A stretch of DNA of 39,496 bases from a virus, in IMG/VR virus record IMGVR_UViG_3300046694_000324, positions 1-39,496 of that record; one strand, written 5' to 3'. The position numbers and the translations under genes were made by a program. The stretch's first letter is position 1; each line of letters opens with the position of its first letter. A model generated the notes under the pieces. It saw only the letters and a list, made by a program, of their open reading frames with translations, made no database searches and was not told where the DNA came from. Below, one piece after another: positions 1 through 8,800 of this stretch.

Positions 1-1615
<1,615 letters not shown>

Positions 1616-1619
<4 letters not shown>

Positions 1620-2428
1620 TCTTGCACCTCACTGTTCACCACTATGTAGGCCCAGTCGTCTCCCTCGTTGACCTGCTGGTACGGTATGGCCGTCGCCGGG
1701 TCAGTAGTGGGCTCGCCGTTCGCGGTCAGGCCGGCCCAGGTCTCTACTCGATCGAACACAGTCGTCTTCTCCGTGTCGGGGTAGAGGTTGACCGTCGCGA
1801 ACTTGATGACCTTGGCCACGCCGCCGGTCCCCGTGAAGTACCATCCCTTGAGGGTGAACGCCAGGGTCCAGACTATGCGGCGGTCGTCTGCCAGGTCGCC
1901 CTCGTAGGCGTCGTCCTGGTTTACGCTGTTGAGCACGATCGATATGTCTTTCTTGTAGTCGGGCACCGACGGGAGCAGGTGCGCGCTCAGAGTCAGGTCC
2001 GGACGGAAGTACGGTACTATCTGTTCGATGATGCGGAACCCGTCCTCGAGGTTCTTCGCTATGACGTAGACCTCGTAGTGCAGGTTCCACGGCACGGGGT
2101 TCAGGACCTCGCGCCCGACTCCGTCTGAGCCTATGACGATTGACTTGCCAGCGGGGTTGAGCGCCCGCTTGGAGTCGTAGTCCATGGACTTGAGCTCGTA
2201 CGCTATCCTGGGGAGTATGATGGCCCTGTCGCGAGAAGCGGGCTCGTCCTCGTTGATGCGCGCGAAGGCCTTCTCACGGGGGCTGTACGCGAGGGGGACT
2301 TGCCAGTCCTTGACGTGCGGGTTGGTGCCGTCCGTGCGCGATATCCAGATGTCGTTGAACAGCGTGCCCATGAGGGCAGTGTAGTTCCTCGTGATAGCGT
2401 TGTAGAACTCTCCGGCCTGGCCCAGCAT
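1616..2428 (-). CDS. 15: Tail sheath stabiliser / tail completion gp15
   Basis: Forms the terminal hexameric ring at the head-proximal end of the tail, locking the sheath and joining tail to neck. 270 residues, close to T4 gp15 (272). Segments shared with T4 include FYN..TRNYTALMGTLF at the N-terminus, ILPRI..EL, the block YEVYVIAKNLEDGFRIIEQI followed by VPYFRPDL, and the rewritten RRIVWTLAFTLKGWY near residue 190. The start codon is ATG in a TGATG overlap with the end of gp14. Synteny gp13-14-15-16-17 supports the call. Confidence 0.95.
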
Positions 2429-3063
2429 CAGAACTCTCCGAACGGTGTGTCGACTGACCAGTCGAGGACGTTGTTAGCGGCCTCCTGTATCGGTTCGTTC
2501 TCGTTGAACGCGTCGTTGTCTATGTCGGCGTTGGTGTCGTACTTGACTGCTATGGAGTCTATGGCAGCCACGCCGGTGTTGAACACCTCGTTAGAGTACT
2601 CAAACAGCTCGCACTTGAGCTGGTAGGAGTACAGCCTGCCGAGCTGGTAGAAGACCTCGTCTGTCTCTACGAAGTTCACCTGGTAGCACGCCCTGGTCAT
2701 TGGCACGTAGATGAGGTCTCCCTCGTACGGTCGCCCACGAGTAGACACCGGTGCTACGAAGTCAGTAAACGACCGCTTAGACATCTGGAACGTCATCTTG
2801 TCCCTGATCTCGAGGCCGAACTTAGACAAGAAGTTACCGTCACCCTGGAAGCTCTCGAAGTTCTGGATGTACACCTCCACGTTAGCGGTGGAAGTGAACG
2901 CCGAGTAGTCGGGCTCGTTGAACACGTTGTCGTGGTTCACGGGGGTGCGCGGGACGTATATCACGTCGTGTGAATAAAATTTCAGGGACTCGACGACTAG
3001 GTTCTCGACGAGGTTCTGCTCGTTGTTGGCCGTGAAGAAGTTTACGTAGGGGTTAGACGACAC
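2428..3063 (-). CDS. 14: Neck protein gp14
   Basis: Head-tail connector (neck) protein that joins the portal vertex to the tail with gp13. 211 residues from the proposed start. Matches to T4 gp14 include NPYVNFF, EQNLVENLV.ES, IQNFESFQGDG, LSKFGLE, GDLIYVP and VFYQLGRLYSYQLKCELFEYS. An upstream ATG at 3117 would add 18 residues that come from the overlapping endonuclease frame. The better start is GTG at 3063, preceded by GGGAG about 10 bases upstream and giving a protein that begins with SSNPYVN as in relatives. That start lies inside the 3' end of the homing endonuclease gene (11-base overlap), so the insertion appears to supply the ribosome-binding site for gp14. Confidence 0.93.
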   Translation of the reverse strand: MSSNPYVNFFTANNEQNLVENLVVESLKFYSHDVIYVPRTPVNHDNVFNEPDYSAFTSTANVEVYIQNFESFQGDGNFLSKFGLEIRDKMTFQMSKRSFTDFVAPVSTRGRPYEGDLIYVPMTRACYQVNFVETDEVFYQLGRLYSYQLKCELFEYSNEVFNTGVAAIDSIAVKYDTNADIDNDAFNENEPIQEAANNVLDWSVDTPFGEF

Positions 3064-3709
3064 GTCTCTTCTCCCGCCGAGTTTCCCAAGAGCGTTTCGC
3101 TGCTTCTCTCTTGGCACTCTGCATTTCTGGGTTACTTCTGTAGCGTTCTGATAGTTTCATCTTGTATTCTTCACTGCGCAGCGTTTCAGCTGCCTTTCTG
3201 AGAGACTCTGGATTACGGGCTTTGCCCTTCTGGGCTTCTGACATCTTCTCCTTGGTTTCTTCAGAATGCGGGCGGCCCTTAAGGTAGTCGTAATCAGTTA
3301 CTGTTTCGTGATGCTTTCTCTGAGACGCGGCCATCTTCTTCTTGGTCTCTTCAGTGGCTTTCTTTCCGAGATTAGCTTTGCGAAGTTTCTCTTTGACCGT
3401 TAAGGTCTTATCTTCATACGCAGTCCAGTGACCAAATTTATGGGTGTAGAGATTGTAGTACCTTACTTTGATCTCTTCTTTCTTGATCATTGACAACCAC
3501 TTGTACTCTTCTTCGAGTAGAATTGTACGGTCATAGACGTACTTCAGAATTCGTCTCTTGAAGTCTTGAGGACGTCGCTTCATAGATCTCTTCATCCACT
3601 GCGAAGAACACACGTAACCATCATCTTCATGACCCCAGTGAGACCCTATGTAGTATCTCTTGTGCTTCCTGTCTCTCCACAGATAAACGAAGCCGTATTT
3701 CTCTTTCAT
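3053..3709 (-). CDS. GIY-YIG homing endonuclease (free-standing, Seg-like)
   Basis: Predicted site-specific DNA endonuclease that promotes its own spread. 218 residues from the chosen start. The N-terminal GIY-YIG nuclease core has FVYLWRD....YYIGSHWG at about residues 5-24, with a downstream Arg/Glu-containing helix (RTILLEEEYKW). The C-terminal half carries repeated NUMOD3-type DNA-binding motifs (ATEETKKKMAASQ, HSEETKEKMSEAQKGK) and is very Lys/Arg-rich. Start is ATG 3709 with GGAGG six bases upstream; ATG 3721 would overlap that site. The gene sits between gp13 and gp14, where T4 has nothing, and its base composition is clearly more AT-rich than its neighbours, indicating recent insertion. 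It has its own late promoter TATAAATA at 3729-3736. Confidence 0.92.
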   Translation of the reverse strand: MKEKYGFVYLWRDRKHKRYYIGSHWGHEDDGYVCSSQWMKRSMKRRPQDFKRRILKYVYDRTILLEEEYKWLSMIKKEEIKVRYYNLYTHKFGHWTAYEDKTLTVKEKLRKANLGKKATEETKKKMAASQRKHHETVTDYDYLKGRPHSEETKEKMSEAQKGKARNPESLRKAAETLRSEEYKMKLSERYRSNPEMQSAKREAAKRSWETRREKRRVV

Positions 3710-3728
3710 TAGTACCTCCATATGGAGA

Positions 3729-3736
3729 TATTTATA
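3729..3736 (-). promoter_or_regulatory. T4-type late promoter TATAAATA (endonuclease/gp14)
   Basis: Exact T4 late-promoter octamer on the minus strand, in the 40-base gap between gp13 and the endonuclease. The start codon at 3709 follows about 20 bases later, leaving a short leader with GGAGG. T4 late promoters are read by RNA polymerase carrying gp55 with coactivator gp33; a gp33-like gene is in this window at 34287. Confidence 0.75.
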
Positions 3737-3749
3737 CGAAATGGCTATT

Positions 3750-4490
3750 CTAGCCGATCAAGAAAGCAGTGTGCATGGAGTTCGAGATGAGGTCTTCTTC
3801 CATCGCCTCGACTTCTTCGACTGCCTCGTCGTAGATCGTCTGGCCGTTCATGGTGACGCCTCCCGGGAGGGCCACGCCGCTGAACTTCTTGAGGTTCTCG
3901 CCCCACTGGCGCTTGATGAGCGCGGTGGCGTACTTCTGGAGCCAGCGTTCTCCCCACACGTCGGGGTACAGGGTCGGGTCAGTGAACTCGTAGGCCTCTG
4001 CGATGACGTACTGCCCGACGCCGATCTTGGCAAGGTCCATGTCGATGTACAGTCGGTCCTGGTTCCGGTTGTACCGTATGGGCTGGTGCCCCACGAGTAT
4101 CTCCGAGATGAACTGCAGGTTCTCCATGGTCATCCAGTAGGGGATGAGGTCGACGCCGCTGAACGCGTAGAGGTCGTTCAGCGCGATCTGGTACTGGATC
4201 GAGAACATGCCGGAGCCCGACGAGATCGCGCTCCCGATGTCGAAGATTGACACGACGCCGATGATCGACTCGGGCGTCTGGATGTAGCCGTTGTCGATGT
4301 CGGTCTGCGTCATCTGGTGCTTGTAGTACGTCTTGGTCGTGCCGTCCCAGTGGTAGTCGTAGTAGAACTTGAGCGCGTCGTCTACGCGGTCGTCTAGCTG
4401 CGTAGGGTCCACGTCTATGTTGATGACGGGCGCTCCTAGGCGCCTGAGGCAGTAGGATATGAAGTCGGCACGGGTCGTTGGGTTTGCCAT
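3750..4490 (-). CDS. 13: Neck protein gp13
   Basis: Head completion/neck protein acting with gp14 at the connector. 246 residues. The N-terminus ANPTTRADFISYCLRRLGAP and the following INIDVD..QLDDRVDDAL, YYDYHWDGT, IIGVVSIF and GSGMFSIQYQI match T4 gp13 strongly. Start is ATG at 4490, two bases after the stop of the collar-fibre gene. It ends at 3750, followed by a late promoter and the inserted endonuclease. Confidence 0.93.
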   Translation of the reverse strand: MANPTTRADFISYCLRRLGAPVINIDVDPTQLDDRVDDALKFYYDYHWDGTTKTYYKHQMTQTDIDNGYIQTPESIIGVVSIFDIGSAISSGSGMFSIQYQIALNDLYAFSGVDLIPYWMTMENLQFISEILVGHQPIRYNRNQDRLYIDMDLAKIGVGQYVIAEAYEFTDPTLYPDVWGERWLQKYATALIKRQWGENLKKFSGVALPGGVTMNGQTIYDEAVEEVEAMEEDLISNSMHTAFLIG

Positions 4491-4491
4491 G

Positions 4492-5628
4492 TTACGCCTT
4501 TATGATGTACATCATGGCCACGTTGCGCGGTCGGGTCTCTGCAGAGCCAGTAGCGTCGGTCGTGAACGTGTGGGTGTGGGCGCCTGCTGCCGTCACGCTG
4601 ATGTTGTGTGAGTGGCTGCCCGCAGAAGCCAGGGAGATATTGGTGATAGACGCCCCGAGGAATACTCCCGTGAGTGAGACGCCGGTACGCCCGTTGTAAC
4701 CGTTGGCGTACACGCCCGAGTCGCCCTCGTCGGTGCCGTCGTGCGACAGCGGTCCGGGCCTGAACGGAGCCCAGGTGTCGTGGCTGTGGCCGGGGTCGCC
4801 TACGGCGTGGCTGTGGCCCGGGTCCGCGACTCCGTGGGAGTGGGCGCCCTGCGTGTCAGCAGACGCGGAGTGGCTGTGGTTACCCGCCGAGACAGTCGTG
4901 CCCGTGTGGGTGTGGCTCTGCATAGACTGGGCCTGGGCGCTGCCCCGTGCACGCCCAGAGTCTACGCCGCGGCCGTTGTCCCAGCCGCGGACGAACTCGC
5001 CTCGGAGGTCAGGGACGTTGAAAGTGGTCGTGCCGTTGCCAGCGCCGAACGCAGTGCCGATCGCCGTAAACAGCGTCGCGTACGTGGTTCGGCTGACTGC
5101 CGCTCCGTTGCACTCAAACCAGCCGGTAGGAGCAGTCGCTCCCGCGTAGTTCTGGACGACGCCAGAGGGGACCGCCGCGTTGGTGTACGCGACAGAGTTA
5201 GCGAACGCCACGGCAGAGTTGGCTACTATAGAAGCGTTCAGCGTGTTCGTAGACGCAGTCAAGTCGTTGACCGTCGCCAGACGCACGTTAGCAGAGTAGG
5301 CCGCGCCGTTCGAGTACAGCTGGAACATGTTAGTGGTGTTAGACGAGCTGATGAAGATCGTGTCAGTCGCTATGTCGTGCCCGATGCGTCCCACGAGGAC
5401 GCCGGCGTCTGTGTAGAACTGCACGTTACCGGTGTTGCCCGTGACCAGGAAGCGGTCTGCGCGCACCTCGCCGTCTACTGCGACGTTGGCGTTGGGCGCC
5501 GTCACTGCGCCGTTCGCGTACACCCCCTGGGTGGCCCAGGAGTTCAGGTTGTTAACCAGCTGGAAGGCGTACTGGAAAGTGTCGCCGTTCGCAGTCAGGT
5601 TGATAGGTGTTAGCGTCGGTCCAGCCAT
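4492..5628 (-). CDS. Tail-collar domain fibre protein (short-tail-fibre-like)
   Basis: Probable trimeric tail or collar fibre. 378 residues. The N-terminal third looks like a fibre shaft/attachment part rich in N, A, T and V. The central part (about 160-220) is a phage tail collar domain: PSGVVQNYAGATAPTGWFEC, then TYATLFTAIGTAFGAGNGTTTFNVPDLRGEFVRGWD. It is followed by a run of His-x-His units (HTHTG, HSHSA, HSHGV, HSHAV, HSHD, HSHN, HTHTF), which in T4 gp12 and similar fibres bind metal along the trimer axis. It ends with RPRNVAMMYIIKA, typical of collar-domain proteins. Position between the DUF4815 protein and gp13 corresponds to T4 gp11/12/wac. It may act as receptor-binding fibre; exact equivalence to gp12 is not established. 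Start ATG overlaps the upstream stop (TAATG). Confidence 0.85.
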   Translation of the reverse strand: MAGPTLTPINLTANGDTFQYAFQLVNNLNSWATQGVYANGAVTAPNANVAVDGEVRADRFLVTGNTGNVQFYTDAGVLVGRIGHDIATDTIFISSSNTTNMFQLYSNGAAYSANVRLATVNDLTASTNTLNASIVANSAVAFANSVAYTNAAVPSGVVQNYAGATAPTGWFECNGAAVSRTTYATLFTAIGTAFGAGNGTTTFNVPDLRGEFVRGWDNGRGVDSGRARGSAQAQSMQSHTHTGTTVSAGNHSHSASADTQGAHSHGVADPGHSHAVGDPGHSHDTWAPFRPGPLSHDGTDEGDSGVYANGYNGRTGVSLTGVFLGASITNISLASAGSHSHNISVTAAGAHTHTFTTDATGSAETRPRNVAMMYIIKA

Positions 5629-5816
5629 TATCGCACTTCGTTGAGTTTATCGAGGATGGCCTCGAGCAGGTTCTCCACTCGTGACACTTTTTCTTCTATC
5701 ATATTTATTCTTAAGTTCTGGTTCTTGCGCAGTCTGTAGGCCTCGGCGGCGGTCTTGTCAGTGTTCACGACCGCGCCGGGGTTGTCGTTGAGTCTCTTGA
5801 ACTTGTGCTCCGCCAT
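5628..5816 (-). CDS. Small coiled-coil protein, unknown
   Basis: 62 residues, not recognised. The C-terminal half (about 33-62) has a regular hydrophobic spacing (NMIEEKVSRVENLLEAILDKL) that predicts a short coiled coil; the N-terminal half is polar. It lies between the 1916-residue baseplate protein and the collar fibre with a one-base overlap to the latter, so it is translated with structural genes. It could be a fibre trimerisation or attachment factor, but nothing proves this. ATG 5816 is three bases from the upstream gene's stop. Confidence 0.7.
   Translation of the reverse strand: MAEHKFKRLNDNPGAVVNTDKTAAEAYRLRKNQNLRINMIEEKVSRVENLLEAILDKLNEVR
5702..5709 (-). promoter_or_regulatory. Late promoter variant AATAAATA (collar fibre)
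   Basis: Minus-strand GAATAAATATG inside the 62-residue gene, about 75 bases upstream of the collar-fibre start at 5628. One base differs from the T4 late consensus TATAAATA. Confidence 0.4.
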
Positions 5817-5819
5817 GGG

Positions 5820-8800
5820 TTACACCTGCAGGGCGATAGCCCGGAAGTCTGCGAGCCGCGGCACCTTCGCTGAGTTGTCCGACAGCAGGACCACCTTGAA
5901 GCAGAACGTCTTGTAGCCCACGATGAGCGCTCCGTCAGAGCGGGCGTACTGGACCACGCCGTTGTTGAGGTACGCAGTGGTCTTAGAACCGACAGAAGCA
6001 GTCACGGAAGTCGGCATGCCGTACTGGAACTCACGGTAGTCAGTGACGTCGATAGGGCTCGAGTACAGCTTAGAGCTGCCCGAAGTCATCGGCATCCTGG
6101 TCCAGAGCTTGTCGTCGAAGGCCTCGCCGTCGTCAGAACCGAGGACCTTGACGTAGACCTGGACGTCGGTGCCGGCAGGGCGGTACGCTCCGATGTAGAC
6201 CAGCGCGTCTTCTGCGTTGCCGACCGCGTCGTCGAGCACTACGTTCTTGGAGACGTACTTTGTTACGGCCGCGCCGTACCGGGTGTACTCGTTCGTGGCG
6301 TCGTTGTTGATGACGTTCTCGATCATCAGGCCGGCCTTGCGGCGCAGGTCGATGACAGGGGACACGTAGATGTTGCTGGTGGTCATCGACACGGTGAACT
6401 TGGCGCTCTTCGCAGACGCCATAGAGTCAACTTCGTTAGACTTGGACGCCACGATGCGCGTGTAGTCCAGCAGTTCGGTCTCGACCTCGGGAGACAGGGT
6501 GACGGTGTTCGCGTCTACCTGGTACGAAGAGTTAGTGCCGTTGAAGCGGTACGTGAGTGACGTCAGAGCCGGCGTGATGGCCGCGAAGCGCGGGACGATC
6601 GCGTTGTATGACGCGTCGTCGGTCGACACTATGGTGGTGTTAGCGACCAGCGTGTTGGCGTTGAACGACGCCGCGACGGAGTTGGCTGAGCGATGGAACT
6701 CTATGACGTCTCCTGGCTCGAGGTTGCCGTTGGACGAGTCGATCTGGACGAAGTCGACCGCCTCGTTGATAGTCTGCACTCGGCCCGCCGCGTAGTTCAC
6801 GTTGGCCGTGTTGGTGACCCTCACGCCCCCGACTACCTTGACTATGTAGTCGCCCACTTCGACGTCCAGTGAAGAGTTAGCGGAGGTGATGCCGCCGACC
6901 GTCAGGAACTCATCGTCCTCGTTGGTGAACACTGCAGTGCCAGTGCCGGTCGTGAAGTTGGCACGGTACAGGCGGAACTTCATGTCTTCGGTCTGGTTGG
7001 CAGTCCATGAAGTCATGTTCGCGGACACGAACAGCATGCCGGAGTACGGGTTGGAGTACACCTGCTCGCCGGTGATGACGTCGTAGTTGCCGATCTCGGA
7101 TATCCAGAGGTTGTACTCGGGAGAGTTACCGTCGGGCTTCACCATGAAGGCGTAGTCTTTGCCGTTCTCAAGGTAGACGGGGTTGACGAAAGTGAACTGG
7201 GTCTCGGCGGTGGCGTCCGTCGAGGTGTTGATCTCAGCGGAAGTGAGGTAGGCTCGTCCGAGGAACCTGGAGGAGTCCGGAAGCCCGACAGAGGTCTCTA
7301 CTATGTAGACCGAGCAGCCGAGCGCTGCGTCCTTGGAGCTGAAGTACACTCCGACCTTGGTCACGAACATGCCCGAGACGTTCGAAGGCACGAAGGCAGT
7401 GAAGGACTGCGCGATCGGGTCTCCGTCGCGTCCTCCCCCGCCGCCGAACCACTGGCTCTGGCGGTTAGGCACTGCCGGGGTGATGGTCGTCGTCTGGGTG
7501 CTGGAACGCGTCTGGATAGACGAGGTCGAGTTGATCTCGGTGGTCAGGGTGGTCAGGGTGGTCGAGCCCGTCGTGACCGATATCGAAGACGCGGTGTAGA
7601 GCGCCGTAGCCTCGGTGAGGATAGACCCCGCCTGCACCACGAGGTCGGTGACGTTAGTGACGATGAGCTCGCGGTCGCCGTTCAGGAACGTGCTGTCTGG
7701 TATCTTGAACATGCCGTAGACGTTGCCCGACGAGTCAGACTTTATCGGCGCGCCGTAGTTGCCGGTCCTGTTGAGTATCTTGTTCTCCGAGCCGGTCTCG
7801 AAGTTGCTGAGCCCTGACGGGGTCGCAGGCGCGCAGTAGGCGTCGACTGCCTTGTTGTCGAAGAAGACGTGCATGGTGGTGTTCGGCTTCATGCCAGTCG
7901 CGATGAAAGCGACCTCGCGAGACCTCACGTAGGTGTTCTCGGTCACGGCCGTGACGTACTTGCCCGTAGATATGGTGTTAGCCACAGTCTGGGCAGTCGT
8001 GGTCGTGATGACCTGCTCGGCGGTCGTCGTGGTAGAGCTCGAGGTGGAGTTCGCGGACGTCGACGACGCGACGGTCCTCCAGTCACCGTAGGTGGTGCCG
8101 GTGCTCACAGAGGTAGTCAGGTCCTGCGTGACGTTGAGCGTAGCGCCGGAGTCGATCTCCTGAGTGAAGTAGTCGTAGGTCGGGTAGAGGTTCAGCTTGC
8201 CGTTCCACGCCCAGTAGGCGCCGGTCGCGTTCCTCGTGTTGGTCGCGTACCTCTGGTCAACGAAGAGCTCGTGGGTGTACGGCGCCGTGATGAGGTGGCC
8301 GGTCTTGGTCACGCTGGAAGACAGGTCCGCGCGGTACGCGAAGTCGATGTTGTGCTGGACGAAGTTAGGGCGGGCGACCCCCTTGAGCGAGTCTATCGCT
8401 ATGGAGTACTCGATGTCGGACGTCTTGCCGTTGTCAGAGTTGTCGAAGCTGTCCGCGAAGATACCGTTCTTGAAGCGGTCTAGGCCGTTCGAGTCAGTTA
8501 TCGAAGTGGTCTGTGCCTTCTGCTCGAGGAGGCTGAGCGCGGCGTAGTACTCCAGGCGAGTGATGCGAGTGTCGAGGGTGCCGATGTCTTTCTCGGTGTA
8601 CACCCTGTTCGTCTTGATGTCGACGTTGATCTCGAGGTCAGACCGGTTGAACTGCACGGCCTCCCCCGAAGACAGCGACGGGTACGGGGTGATGTAGGAC
8701 TCTGCGATGACCGCGGTGTCATCCTCGTTGATGGGCGCTATCGGGTACTCGTTCGGCTCTCCTACTCGCGAGGTTATCTCACCGAGCTTGTTGATGACCA

